DNA of 64,000 bases from Firmicutes bacterium M10-2 (GTDB lineage: Bacteria > Bacillota_I > Bacilli_A > Erysipelotrichales > Erysipelotrichaceae). A program made the translations under genes and the position numbers. Below are positions 16,241 to 24,671 of this stretch, piece by piece. How positions within the stretch are numbered: the stretch's first letter is position 1; each line of letters opens with the position of its first letter. The notes under the pieces are model-generated. The model was not told where the DNA came from. It saw only the letters and a program-made list of their open reading frames with translations, and did not search any database. Where the stretch lies: assembly GCA_000403415.2 (NCBI GenBank), contig KE159696.1, forward strand, positions 31,525 to 95,524, read 5' to 3'.

Positions 16241-17524
16241 TTATTCAGATTGTGCGACTTCTTTTAAATAATCGATTGCCTTTTCTTGTTTAAGGTCGTA
16301 TTCGATATTTTCCGGAACGATGATCGCTTTGATTTGTTCTACTGGCATTTGATACATCTCAGACATGAGCTTATACTGCTCTTCGATCGCCGCTTCATCG
16401 ATATTGATCTCTTGAGCATTTGCGATTGCTTCAAGCACAAGAGTCGTTTTTACACGGTTGGCAGCTTCCACACGCATTTGGTCTTTGATATCGTTTTCCG
16501 TTTGGTGTGTTGCTTCCAAGAATTGTTGTGCCGTAAATCCGGATGACTGCATTCTCTGTTCAAACTGCTGATACATGCGGTTTACTTCATTATCAATCAT
16601 CACAGGCGGGATGTCAACGATAGCACCATCTACAGCTTGTTTGAGGATTTCATCGGTGAACGTTTTTTCCGATTCTTGTTCTTTGCGGGAAAGAAGATCT
16701 TTCTTTGCTTCTTCTTTGAATTTTTCGACAGTATCGACACCTTCGCGTTTCATGTTTGCGATCAATTCGTCTGTTACTTCAGGAAGTTCTTTGTATTTGA
16801 CATCATGAACTTTGATTTTGAAGATTACAGCTTGACCGGCAAGATCTGGAGCTTGATAGTCTTCAGGGAATGTCACTTCAATATCTTTTTCATCTCCGGC
16901 TTTTACACCTACCAGCTGATCTTCGAATCCCGGAATAAACGTATTCGATCCTAAAACGAGCGGATAGTTTTCTCCGGCCCCTCCTTCAAACGGAACACCG
17001 TCTTTTTCTCCGACAAAATCGATTGTTACCTGATCGCCGATTTGTGCCGGATCTTCTTCTTCACGAACAACCCAGTCCGCATAACGATCCTGAATATGTT
17101 TTACTTCATTGTCGATTTCTTCTTCAGTGACTTCGACTTCCGGTTTTTTTACCCGAATTGCTTTATAGTCCCCTAATTTCACTTCCGGTGAAACGGTGCA
17201 AGTGAAATCAAGGATCACTTTATCTTTATTGGCTTCTTGAACATCAAGAGTCGGACGGGCAACAAGATCGAGATTGAATTCTTTGATTCCTTCTTGAAGA
17301 GCTTCATTGGCTACTTCATCGACTGCTGCCGCACAAATATGATCCGTTCCAATGTATCGTTTCGCCATTTGGTCAGGAATTTGTCCTTTTCGGAATCCTT
17401 TGACATTTAATCCGGCCTTTAGTTTATTAAAGGTCTTTTTTTGGGCCTTTTCCCAAATTTCACCATCTACTTCAACAGTTAATACACCAGTTGAGTCTTT
17501 GTCTAAATTCCAACTACATTTCAT
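16241..17524 (-). CDS. tig: Trigger factor
   Basis: A 427-residue ribosome-associated chaperone and prolyl isomerase. The N-terminal ribosome-docking signature is GFRKGQIP near residue 36. The FKBP-type domain runs from about residue 150 (IGDQVTIDFVG ... IPGFEDQLVG), and the helical C-terminal arms follow. I chose the ATG at 17524 because GCGAGGAG precedes it and the next residues (MKCSWNLDK) match the family start; an in-frame ATG 21 bp upstream is not supported. The start overlaps the end of the upstream gene by 11 bp, which implies translational coupling. Confidence 0.96.
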   Translation of the reverse strand: MKCSWNLDKDSTGVLTVEVDGEIWEKAQKKTFNKLKAGLNVKGFRKGQIPDQMAKRYIGTDHICAAAVDEVANEALQEGIKEFNLDLVARPTLDVQEANKDKVILDFTCTVSPEVKLGDYKAIRVKKPEVEVTEEEIDNEVKHIQDRYADWVVREEEDPAQIGDQVTIDFVGEKDGVPFEGGAGENYPLVLGSNTFIPGFEDQLVGVKAGDEKDIEVTFPEDYQAPDLAGQAVIFKIKVHDVKYKELPEVTDELIANMKREGVDTVEKFKEEAKKDLLSRKEQESEKTFTDEILKQAVDGAIVDIPPVMIDNEVNRMYQQFEQRMQSSGFTAQQFLEATHQTENDIKDQMRVEAANRVKTTLVLEAIANAQEINIDEAAIEEQYKLMSEMYQMPVEQIKAIIVPENIEYDLKQEKAIDYLKEVAQSE

Positions 17525-18245
17525 GGTTATCTCCTCGCTTTTCAATTGATAATGTGTAGTCCGCTACTTGCTCGATTCCGTTTTTCTTCAAGAAATAAGC
17601 AAGTTCTTCTGTTTGTCCCATCGCTTCATAAACGAGTCTTACAATTCCCTTAGCTAGGGGAAGAGGATCGATCTCCTCAAGGTCGAAAGGCCGCATTTCA
17701 TAAATTTCCTGTTCTAACAAACGCATACAGAAATTATAAAGTGTTGGTTCATCGCTCAAGAACCACGCATCAAAGAGCTGCCCGGCTTCCTGAACGGTCG
17801 TGTCTTGATCGGCCGTTACGATCGAACTAGGAACAAATGTAATATCCAGACCATCTTTGACCATATGATATGCAGTATCAATCTTTTGCTCCATCAATGC
17901 CTCGATCAATTCGCCTTTGAATTCTTCCAGAAGATCGCTTGCCAGTAATTGTTGAACTTCCCTTTCATACGATCGAAGATTCAACGTCTGCAGCAGAGAA
18001 ACCGCTTTTTCTTTTTGTTCTTCGGTTCCTTTGATCAATTTCTCCAATTCAAAGTTTTTGGACCGATCATCATCTTTTTGATGAATCAAACATTCTTCTT
18101 CGTATTGATGAAGTTTTTCCAGTACGTCCCGCTCGACATAAGGAAGCGAGAGTTCTTGCTGAATGATCCGCAATGCATCGTCAAACTTTTGCTGTTCGAT
18201 CAATGACGAAAGATCATTGATCAGTGATTGATAGTATAGATTCAC
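17514..18245 (-). CDS. Conserved hypothetical protein upstream of tig (possibly DUF3196)
   Basis: A 243-residue soluble, acidic, helix-rich protein without signal peptide, membrane segments or cysteine motifs. The layout resembles tetratricopeptide-like helical proteins (FDDALRIIQQELSLPYVERDV). I recall a DUF3196 family of this type in Mollicutes and Erysipelotrichia, but that is memory and should be checked. It starts with GTG behind a GGAGG site, opens the tig-lon-engB operon, and overlaps tig by 11 bp. A role close to protein folding or ribosomes is suggested only by context. Confidence 0.7.
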   Translation of the reverse strand: MNLYYQSLINDLSSLIEQQKFDDALRIIQQELSLPYVERDVLEKLHQYEEECLIHQKDDDRSKNFELEKLIKGTEEQKEKAVSLLQTLNLRSYEREVQQLLASDLLEEFKGELIEALMEQKIDTAYHMVKDGLDITFVPSSIVTADQDTTVQEAGQLFDAWFLSDEPTLYNFCMRLLEQEIYEMRPFDLEEIDPLPLAKGIVRLVYEAMGQTEELAYFLKKNGIEQVADYTLSIEKRGDNHEM

Positions 18246-18268
18246 ATTTCCTCCTTGCGTACTTTAGC

Positions 18269-18298
18269 ATTATATCATAATGGATTGCTAAGGCGCAA
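18269..18298 (-). promoter_or_regulatory. Promoter of the tig-lon-engB operon
   Basis: TTGCGC (18298-18293), an 18-bp spacer and TATAAT (18274-18269), preceded by TGA so that it is also an extended -10. A GGAGG site and the GTG start at 18245 follow. Confidence 0.7.
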
Positions 18299-18423
18299 TG
18301 AATTACGCCCTACCTTATCCCATCTTCTTGCGTATTCTACCATTATTTTTGTTCTATCAAAACAGTTCTTGAAAAAAAAATTTCCAACTGGACAAAATCC
18401 ATTGGACCAATGATCTGTTTTCA

Positions 18424-18453
18424 TTGAGTTTATTTCATAGGACATGGTATAAT
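18424..18453 (+). promoter_or_regulatory. Promoter of the TPM-LemA-TPM cluster
   Basis: TTGAGT (18424-18429), an 18-bp spacer and TATAAT (18448-18453) with an upstream TGG (extended -10). An AAAGGA ribosome-binding site follows before the ATG at 18479. Confidence 0.7.
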
Positions 18454-18478
18454 TTTTTCGAAAGGATATAAAAAGAAC

Positions 18479-19558
18479 ATGTTAAATAAAGCAAATGTAT
18501 TGATTTGCTCGTTTTTCTTGCTCTTTGCAACCTTATTTTCACCACTTTTGATTAACGCCGAAGAGGAAACTTTGCCCATTAATAATTATATTAATGATTA
18601 CGCTGATCTTTTGGATACGCAAACCGAAGCGGATCTGAACGCACAAGGTGAGGCTTTTGCCAGTCAAACAGGTGCGCAAGTCGTGATCGTAACGACTGAC
18701 TCTCTTCATGGTGCAGATGCCATGAAAGTCGCAACCGATTCCGCAAACCAAGCCAAGCTTGGCAGCGGTGAACTCGATAACGGAGTATTGATCCTTGTCA
18801 GCATTGATGACAAACAGCGATTCATGGCTGTAGGAAGCGGACTGGAAGGCGATCTGACAGATATTGATTGCGAACATCTCCAGCAGGATTATCTCGTTCC
18901 TGCATTTCGCAACGGAGATTACCAAGAAGGACTGGTCGATCTTTACCAACATACGATCGATCATATCGCCAATGCATACGGCATAGAGCCTTCCGCAAGC
19001 CAGAACAGCGCCTATGACAATTCCAGCCGCAAAGAAGAAGATTCTTTTGATTTCGGTGGATTGGGTCTTATTGTGATGGTGCTGTTGTTTGCAGGTTTTT
19101 TCCTCTTAAGACGACCATCTGCCAAAAACGGAACGGTGTTGCGGCTTACTGTGCATCAAACATATTATTTAAATATTTCCCGAGTCAATTTCTCCAAAGA
19201 CACGGTGATCGTCGGCAGCTCCAAGCCTAGTGTAGCTTCAATCACACCAAACGGTTTGATTACCGCCCACGCGGTAGGCGAAGCAATCATCACAGTCCAA
19301 AAACTTGATGAAACCAAATATCTCTATCGAGTCATTGTGTCCCATTCGAATTCAGACGGACGCAGACGTTCAAACGATGATGTGTGGGATGCCCTCTTTT
19401 TAGGAAGTATGCTTGGCAGAAGTCATCGGGGAGGATCTTCTTATCGTCCACGCTCAAATGGCAATGGTTTCGGTGGCTTTGGAGGCTTCGGAGGCGGTGG
19501 TGGATTTACAGGGGGCGGAGGCGGTTTCCGCGGCGGCGGAAGCGGCGGAAGCTGGTAA
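18479..19558 (+). CDS. TPM-domain membrane protein (YgcG family) with Ig-like module
   Basis: A 359-residue envelope protein. A signal peptide (residues 1-27) is followed by a TPM/YgcG domain (about 30-165; INDYADLLDTQTEADL and DNGVLILVSIDDKQRFMAVGSGLEG). A single membrane helix lies near 195-212 and is followed by RR. Next comes a BIG_2-like Ig module (about 220-290; SKPSVASITPNGLITAHAVGEAIITV), then a Gly-rich tail ending SGGSW. TPM proteins are linked to membrane-protein quality control, but the biochemical role here is unknown. By the positive-inside rule the Ig-like part would be cytoplasmic, which is odd. It is first in a three-gene cluster with LemA. Confidence 0.85.
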   Translation: MLNKANVLICSFFLLFATLFSPLLINAEEETLPINNYINDYADLLDTQTEADLNAQGEAFASQTGAQVVIVTTDSLHGADAMKVATDSANQAKLGSGELDNGVLILVSIDDKQRFMAVGSGLEGDLTDIDCEHLQQDYLVPAFRNGDYQEGLVDLYQHTIDHIANAYGIEPSASQNSAYDNSSRKEEDSFDFGGLGLIVMVLLFAGFFLLRRPSAKNGTVLRLTVHQTYYLNISRVNFSKDTVIVGSSKPSVASITPNGLITAHAVGEAIITVQKLDETKYLYRVIVSHSNSDGRRRSNDDVWDALFLGSMLGRSHRGGSSYRPRSNGNGFGGFGGFGGGGGFTGGGGGFRGGGSGGSW

Positions 19559-19591
19559 AGCACAACTCAATACAAAGAAAGGTTAAAATTT

Positions 19592-20212
19592 ATGAATAAA
19601 AGAAAATTTCCCGGATGGGCGATCGTGCTCATCGTAATATTGGTGATTGCCCTGATTGCAGGAATCTCGGTCGTCGGACCGTACAATACTATGGTCGGTT
19701 ATGACGAACAAGTTACAACCGCTCAATCAAATATCCAGACTCAGCTACAGTCTCGACTCGATAAGATCAACGAACTCATGCCTGCAGTGCAAGGTGCGAT
19801 GGATCAAGAAGATGATGTCTATAAAGACATTGCTGCGCTGCGTTCCGATACGCCGGGTATCTCCATGGATGCCGATGGAAATATGACTATCGAAAACAAC
19901 GCATCCTTGAGTGATCTTGAAAGAGCGGATGCTGCAAGCTCGCAAATGCTACGTGATATTAATGTCGCTGTCGAAGCATACCCGGAATTGAAATCAAGTG
20001 ATTTGATGAAAGATTTCATGACAAGTGTTGAAGGAATCGAAAATCGGATCTCTTACGCACGCGAGCAATATAACGATGATGTGCAGGAATACAATGTGTA
20101 TATTCGTTCATTCCCTCATAACATTGCGGCAAGCCTTTTTGGATTTAGCCCGAAAGATAAATTCGAAGCGTCTTCAGCTGCTCAGAACGCGCCGGTCGTA
20201 AAGTTTGATTAA
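19592..20212 (+). CDS. LemA family protein
   Basis: A 206-residue LemA-fold protein. It has one N-terminal membrane helix (residues 9-28) and then a helical domain with the family features YNTMVGYDEQVTTAQSNIQTQLQSRLDKINELMPAVQGA. The C-terminus ends in AAQNAPVVKFD, typical for LemA. The function is unproven; LemA genes recur beside TPM-domain genes, as here on both sides. A GAAAGG ribosome-binding site precedes the ATG. It is cotranscribed with the flanking TPM genes, and its stop lies just before the next start. Confidence 0.92.
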   Translation: MNKRKFPGWAIVLIVILVIALIAGISVVGPYNTMVGYDEQVTTAQSNIQTQLQSRLDKINELMPAVQGAMDQEDDVYKDIAALRSDTPGISMDADGNMTIENNASLSDLERADAASSQMLRDINVAVEAYPELKSSDLMKDFMTSVEGIENRISYAREQYNDDVQEYNVYIRSFPHNIAASLFGFSPKDKFEASSAAQNAPVVKFD

Positions 20213-20216
20213 GTTT

Positions 20217-21251
20217 ATGAGAAAGGGAATAAAATTGATGAGTCTGATTTTAATCGGACTCTTTCTTTCTATTGGTTTCTCCTGTCAAGTTTTCGCAAAA
20301 GAAAAAGAAGAGATCAAAATTACGAATTATATCAATGATCATGCCGGTATTCTCGATTCAAGAACAGAAAGCGAATTGAATCAATTAGGAAAAGATTTCG
20401 AGCAATCGACCGGTTCTCAAATCATAGTTGTAACGGTCAATGATTTAAATGGACAAGATCCGATGAAAGCTGCGGCAGATCTTGGCAACAAATACGGGAT
20501 CGGAAACGAAGAATTGGATAATGGAGTGATCATTTTGATCAGCATGGAGGACAAACAACGATTCATGGCAACCGGGAGCGGGATTCAGGGAACGCTGACC
20601 GATATCGCTTGCGAACATCTCCAGCAGAAATATCTTGTTCCTGCTTTTCAGGAAGGCAACTATTCTAAAGGAATCAAAGATCTTTACATGGGTGTGATGG
20701 ACGCGATCCAGCATGGTATCGACGAAAACGAACTGGAAGCTTATGTACAAGAACAAAAGAGCGAAACATGGATTATTTTCGGCCTCATAGCTGCGGCCTT
20801 TATCGGGATCGGAACCATCTTTGCGATCGTTTTGATTACAATATTCAAACGATATTTGCACATGGTCCCAGGTCAGCAGCTTACACTTTACAATGAAGAT
20901 TGGAATCTTTCCGATCCGAATACCCTTATAACAAGCAACCATCCTGAAATTCTCGAAGTACTTCCAAACGGTGTCGTCCGGGCAAATAAATTCGGAAGTG
21001 CCGCAGTCAAGATCAAGCATAATGACAAGGTGCGCTACATTTATTTTAAAATCAAAGAGGAAAGCGATCCTGCTGAGGTGCTCGATCAAAAAATGAATTT
21101 TTTCTTTCAATATTCCATTCAGATCGATAATGGCTCAAGCGGTCATTCATCCGGAGATGATGATTTCTTTACCGGATCAAGTGGCGGATCTAGCGGCTTT
21201 TCGGGCGGAGGCGGAAGCTTCAATGGCGGAGGTTCCGGCGGAAGCTGGTAG
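20217..21251 (+). CDS. TPM-domain membrane protein, paralogue of the upstream gene
   Basis: A 344-residue paralogue of the gene at 18479 with the same order: signal peptide, TPM domain (INDHAGILDSRTESELNQLG; DNGVIILISMEDKQRFMATGSG), membrane helix (about residues 183-207), degenerate Ig-like module (SNHPEILEVLPNGVVRANKFGSAAVKI) and a Gly/Ser-rich tail ending SGGSW. The shared arrangement shows a duplication with LemA in between. The start is uncertain: the ATG at 20217 has no clear Shine-Dalgarno and sits 2 bp after the lemA stop region, while an ATG at 20238 has AAAGGG upstream and would still give a complete signal peptide. Confidence 0.83.
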   Translation: MRKGIKLMSLILIGLFLSIGFSCQVFAKEKEEIKITNYINDHAGILDSRTESELNQLGKDFEQSTGSQIIVVTVNDLNGQDPMKAAADLGNKYGIGNEELDNGVIILISMEDKQRFMATGSGIQGTLTDIACEHLQQKYLVPAFQEGNYSKGIKDLYMGVMDAIQHGIDENELEAYVQEQKSETWIIFGLIAAAFIGIGTIFAIVLITIFKRYLHMVPGQQLTLYNEDWNLSDPNTLITSNHPEILEVLPNGVVRANKFGSAAVKIKHNDKVRYIYFKIKEESDPAEVLDQKMNFFFQYSIQIDNGSSGHSSGDDDFFTGSSGGSSGFSGGGGSFNGGGSGGSW

Positions 21252-21263
21252 CCTTTTGTAAAT

Positions 21264-21293
21264 AAAAACGCTGTCGTAAAAAACAGCGTTTTA
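21264..21293. terminator. Bidirectional terminator after the TPM cluster
   Basis: AAAACGCTGT (21265-21274) pairs with ACAGCGTTTT (21283-21292), a 10-bp stem between two convergent genes. Confidence 0.8.
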
Positions 21294-21294
21294 T

Positions 21295-22059
21295 TTATGC
21301 TTTTTCGAATTTTGCGAATAGTTCCTTATCGCCTAAAGAATGATGACGAATACTGTTTAACGGATTGCCCCGCTGATCAAACCATCCAATAAAGCGATAT
21401 CCCTTTTTTCGTGCCGGAAGAAAGTCGATATCCAAATCAAAATAAGAATAGTTTTTGGGGTTTTGACGGCTCGAAAGTCCTCCATCTAAATGATAATGAA
21501 TTTCGTAAAGAGTGATTTTCCATTTCGCATACAAAGTAAATTCTTCATTGATCGGAATTTCAAAATCATAAGGCAATGTCAGCTTTTCATCCATATACCA
21601 TCCAGCAAATGTATAGCCTAAGCGCATAGGCGGACGGAATGGCTCAAGCAGTCCGAATTCATCCGTCATCTGATCGGCAATCTTCCCTCCTCCGTTCGAC
21701 TCAAAGTGAACAACGCACAGCTCCCGAAACTGCGCTTCCAAAGTGAGCGGTTGAATAATTTTCGAAGGGAGGAAATCGATCATTTCGCCATTGAGACTCC
21801 AGCCGCAAAAGCGCATCCCTTTTTTATGGGCCGGATATAATTTAACAACTCCTGTCTCAACATTGACATACTTTGGATTCCTTCGTGAATTTATCCCTCC
21901 GTGGCACTCATATCGAATCGGATAAATAATGGGAATCCATTTGTCGTAAAGGGTGATCGTTCCCGGCAGCTTTCCTCCCGGATTGATCCGTTTCGTACAT
22001 TGCGGATCAATATACCACCCGACAAATTTATAACCGGGTCGTTCTTGTTGGTTGATCAT
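21295..22059 (-). CDS. InlB B-repeat protein without secretion signal
   Basis: The 254 residues consist of almost nothing but four Listeria-Bacteroides (InlB B-type) repeats. Two are canonical units of the GYxFxGWYxD...TLYxKW kind (GYKFVGWYIDPQC ... TLYDKW and GYTFAGWYMDEKL ... TLYAKW). They alternate with two variants that begin YECHGGINSRRNP and YHLDGGLSSRQNP. Such repeats normally decorate exported surface proteins as stalks. This gene has an AGGAGA ribosome-binding site directly before the ATG and no signal peptide, membrane segment or anchor, so the product should be cytoplasmic. No function is proposed. It stands alone between a terminator and tRNA-Arg. Confidence 0.85.
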   Translation of the reverse strand: MINQQERPGYKFVGWYIDPQCTKRINPGGKLPGTITLYDKWIPIIYPIRYECHGGINSRRNPKYVNVETGVVKLYPAHKKGMRFCGWSLNGEMIDFLPSKIIQPLTLEAQFRELCVVHFESNGGGKIADQMTDEFGLLEPFRPPMRLGYTFAGWYMDEKLTLPYDFEIPINEEFTLYAKWKITLYEIHYHLDGGLSSRQNPKNYSYFDLDIDFLPARKKGYRFIGWFDQRGNPLNSIRHHSLGDKELFAKFEKA

Positions 22060-22083
22060 GATCTATTCTCCTATACTTTTTCA

Positions 22084-22112
22084 TTGCAATTATAAAACGA
22101 ATCGCTTATAAT
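22084..22112 (+). promoter_or_regulatory. Promoter of tRNA-Arg
   Basis: TTGCAA (22084-22089), a 17-bp spacer and a perfect TATAAT (22107-22112), ending 9 bp before the tRNA. Confidence 0.8.
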
Positions 22113-22121
22113 GTCTATGTT

Positions 22122-22198
22122 GTCCTTGTAGCTCAGTTGGATAGAGCATGCGCCTTCTAAGCGCACGGTCGGGGGTTCGAATCCCTCCAAGGACGCCA
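22122..22198 (+). tRNA. tRNA-Arg (anticodon TCT)
   Basis: A 77-nt tRNA. The acceptor stem GTCCTTG pairs with CAAGGAC, followed by discriminator G and an encoded CCA. The D arm starts GCTCAGTTGG, the anticodon loop is CTTCTAA with anticodon TCT (reads AGA, Arg), and the T arm has GGTTCGAATCC. All arms are intact, and no integrase lies beside it. Confidence 0.96.
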
Positions 22199-22214
22199 TT
22201 TTTTTTGCTTTTTT

Positions 22215-23075
22215 TTATCCGATCATTTCCGTTCTCTTGCTGAGTGGTTTGAACCCTAGTCCTCTGACTTCGGAAACTTTTGACACAATCACAAATGCCT
22301 GCGGATCAACCAAGTAAATTTCTTTTTGAATCGTATACCATTCTTTTCGTTCGACCAATGCACAAACGGCTCTTTTTTCTTTGCGTTCATAGCCTCCTTC
22401 AATCATGAACATTGTTGCTCCTTTATCCAATGTATTAATAAATAGATCCCGCATTTTTTCGTAGTGATCACTCATAATCATGAGCTGCAGTGCAGCCTTA
22501 CCGAATGTCATAACTTGATTCATGATAAAGTATGTCACAAAAACAAGTGTCAGCCCGCAAATAATTTGTTCGGCATTGGAATATGTGATCTGATAAACAA
22601 GGATAAAAAGATCCATAATATTCATTGTCACAGAAACATTCCATCCAAGTTTTCTTTCCAAAATAATCGGCGGAATATCAAGGCCTCCTGTGCTTGCTCC
22701 TGCCTGAATCACAAGACCCAAACCACACCCCATAAAGATGCCTGCCATGATTGCGGCAATAAGAGGATCCGAAACCAGATGAATGTCTTCCAAAAAACTT
22801 GTGATTGAAATAAAGAACGGATAAACAATGGTCGAAATTAAAGTGGTCAATGCGAATTTCTTTCCTAAAAATAAAAAACCGATCACAAACATCACAACAC
22901 TGATCGAAGTTACGATCAAGGAGTAAGGCGCATTGATCAAATGCATGATGATCAGTGCAAGGCCTGTGGATCCTCCGGCAATGAATCCTGACGGTACGAT
23001 TAACATATTGACTGCAATAGCCATAATAAAATTTCCTAAAAGAATACGTCCGAACAATTGAATATTGTTTTTCAT
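22215..23075 (-). CDS. YitT family membrane protein (DUF161/DUF2179)
   Basis: A 286-residue integral membrane protein with five or six helices in the first 180 residues (GNFIMAIAVNMLIVPSGFIAGGSTGLALI is the typical YitT start region; GASTGGLDIPPIILERK is a second conserved stretch). A cytoplasmic DUF2179 domain follows (about residues 215-280; DKGATMFMIEGGYERKEKRAVCALVERKEW). The transported substrate, if any, is not known. A strong GGAGGGGAG ribosome-binding site precedes the ATG. The gene is single and divergent from the Crp/Fnr regulator, with about 95 bp between them. Confidence 0.92.
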   Translation of the reverse strand: MKNNIQLFGRILLGNFIMAIAVNMLIVPSGFIAGGSTGLALIIMHLINAPYSLIVTSISVVMFVIGFLFLGKKFALTTLISTIVYPFFISITSFLEDIHLVSDPLIAAIMAGIFMGCGLGLVIQAGASTGGLDIPPIILERKLGWNVSVTMNIMDLFILVYQITYSNAEQIICGLTLVFVTYFIMNQVMTFGKAALQLMIMSDHYEKMRDLFINTLDKGATMFMIEGGYERKEKRAVCALVERKEWYTIQKEIYLVDPQAFVIVSKVSEVRGLGFKPLSKRTEMIG

Positions 23076-23158
23076 AACTCCCCTCCTGATGGTTCCATTA
23101 TAGCGATTCGATCTCCAAAATATTGTAATTTAGGCTACAATTCCTTTCTCTTTTTCTT

Positions 23159-23164
23159 TATAAT
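23159..23164 (+). promoter_or_regulatory. Putative leaderless -10 of the Crp/Fnr gene
   Basis: A perfect TATAAT ends exactly 6 nt before the ATG at 23171. No Shine-Dalgarno lies in the 6 nt between, and no good -35 is visible. Confidence 0.5.
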
Positions 23165-23170
23165 CAATTT

Positions 23171-23827
23171 ATGAAATCCGCTAGACTAAATTCCAAATCC
23201 GCTTCTTTGATCAAAAAAATCGGATATTTTCAACATTATGAACCTTCACAAACGATTTATTTCCAGCAAGAACAAGGAAATACATTTTTTTATGTATTAA
23301 AAGGTCGTGTACGCGCCTATTTATTGGATATAAACGGAAAAGAATTCACATATGAAATCATCACGGAAGGTCGGCTGTTCGGTACTGCCGATCCTTTTGC
23401 ATCTTCCCATCGCACAACAACCATAGAAGCAATCAACGAAGTCGATTTGATCGAGCTTGATCTGGATACGATCTTGCCTTACTTACATGAAGTGCCTGAG
23501 CTTGCGATTGAAATCATCGAAATCTTATCCCATTCTCTTGAAGCTTTCGCAAGACATATTCGTCGATTATCTTTTTATGATGCAAAAGGACGAATCGCGG
23601 ATTTTTTATTGGAAATGACCGACAATCCCGATCCTTCTTCGCAAATCACTTCTGTGAGCATTCCCTATTCCCACCAGGAAATCGCCGATTGCTGCGCCTT
23701 GCAGCGGGTAACTGTAACGAACGCTTTGCATGAATTGACTGATCTTGGTCTGATTGATCTTGCTTATCGCAATATCTTCATCAAAGACCGCGAAGGCCTT
23801 GCAAAAATCGTCAATCGCCGAATGTAA
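23171..23827 (+). CDS. Crp/Fnr family transcriptional regulator
   Basis: A 218-residue regulator with an N-terminal cyclic-nucleotide-binding-type beta-roll (residues about 20-115; GNTFFYVLKGRVRAYLLDINGKEFTYEIITEGRLFG) and a C-terminal winged helix (SHQEIADCCALQRVTVTNALHELTDLGLI). There is no cysteine cluster at the N-terminus, so it is not an Fnr-type [4Fe-4S] oxygen sensor. The effector is unknown. It is divergent from the YitT gene, which it might control. The mRNA looks leaderless. Confidence 0.9.
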   Translation: MKSARLNSKSASLIKKIGYFQHYEPSQTIYFQQEQGNTFFYVLKGRVRAYLLDINGKEFTYEIITEGRLFGTADPFASSHRTTTIEAINEVDLIELDLDTILPYLHEVPELAIEIIEILSHSLEAFARHIRRLSFYDAKGRIADFLLEMTDNPDPSSQITSVSIPYSHQEIADCCALQRVTVTNALHELTDLGLIDLAYRNIFIKDREGLAKIVNRRM

Positions 23828-23841
23828 TGTTGTAAGCACAA

Positions 23842-23866
23842 AAAAAAGAGGCGCCCGCCTCTTTTA
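23842..23866. terminator. Bidirectional terminator
   Basis: AAAAGAGGC-GCCC-GCCTCTTTT (about 23845-23864) with flanking A and T runs, between the Crp/Fnr gene and the convergent gene at 23864. Confidence 0.85.
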
Positions 23867-24658
23867 ATTTGTCTTGATCAAAAGTCGATTGTACGGAAGC
23901 TCATTGTCTTCCAAAACAGTCAATGCATCTTTTTCGATTAGTTTCTGAATACGGTCAGCTAGCAAATAATCACTTAATTTTTGCTGGTATATGCCAATGA
24001 TCTCGCCAATAGCCCTGCTTTCATACTTACTGACTTCAAATCGGTTTAAAATCATGAAATCGTAAATATCTTCGCTAACCGACATGATCTGTCCGTTGAC
24101 TACAGCTCGCAAAGGGCTGTTTTCATTTTTTAAGGACTCCCATATCGTCGAATAATAATTGACATCGAAATACGGCACTTCCACTTTCAGAGAAAGCACG
24201 TAATCGAAATATTCGTATAAAATATTTTCCAACGACGGAAAAAGTGTTGTGTAGTCGGGATTATGCACAATTTGCGGAAGTTCCACATACTGCAATCCGA
24301 TATCATACGGATCGAGCAGCGAACATACAAAGATAAAACCCGAAACATCTCCGGGAGAATTTTCCGAATAAATGCATATTTCTTCTCCTTTTTCTGCTGC
24401 GGCAATCAAACGATCGACATTTTCCACATAAGAGTAAATGGAGTCCTTTATTTGTTTTGGATCATGGATCTGACCGTTTTGAGTATACATCTTATAAATC
24501 AGATCCAAACGGTACTGCGAATTATATGGAAGTCGGATATCGCCTTGATCAAGCATGAATGCCAAAGTCAATATTTCATCATTGCGATCGATCTTTCCCG
24601 ACTCTTGATGAAGCTTCATGATTCCCGCACCGGCTTCCGAAAAAAATACATGAATCAT
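23864..24658 (-). CDS. Hypothetical protein, DUF1835-like N-terminus
   Basis: A 264-residue soluble protein. The start, MIHVFFSEAGAGIMKLH, and the later DEILTLAFMLDQGDIR resemble the opening of DUF1835 proteins (MIHIxFxxSAAGxLK ... dLSxGPI), and the C-terminal half is helical as in that family. The molecular role is unknown. It has an AAAGGG ribosome-binding site and begins 13 bp after the obg stop on the same strand, so it may be the last gene of the rplU-prp-rpmA-obg operon. The family call is from pattern memory only. Confidence 0.6.
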   Translation of the reverse strand: MIHVFFSEAGAGIMKLHQESGKIDRNDEILTLAFMLDQGDIRLPYNSQYRLDLIYKMYTQNGQIHDPKQIKDSIYSYVENVDRLIAAAEKGEEICIYSENSPGDVSGFIFVCSLLDPYDIGLQYVELPQIVHNPDYTTLFPSLENILYEYFDYVLSLKVEVPYFDVNYYSTIWESLKNENSPLRAVVNGQIMSVSEDIYDFMILNRFEVSKYESRAIGEIIGIYQQKLSDYLLADRIQKLIEKDALTVLEDNELPYNRLLIKTN

Positions 24659-24671
24659 ACATTTCCCTTTC

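Noticed and set aside
22122..22198. tRNA-Arg as an attachment site of an integrated element
   Set aside because: No integrase, no direct repeat of the tRNA 3' end and no foreign genes follow.
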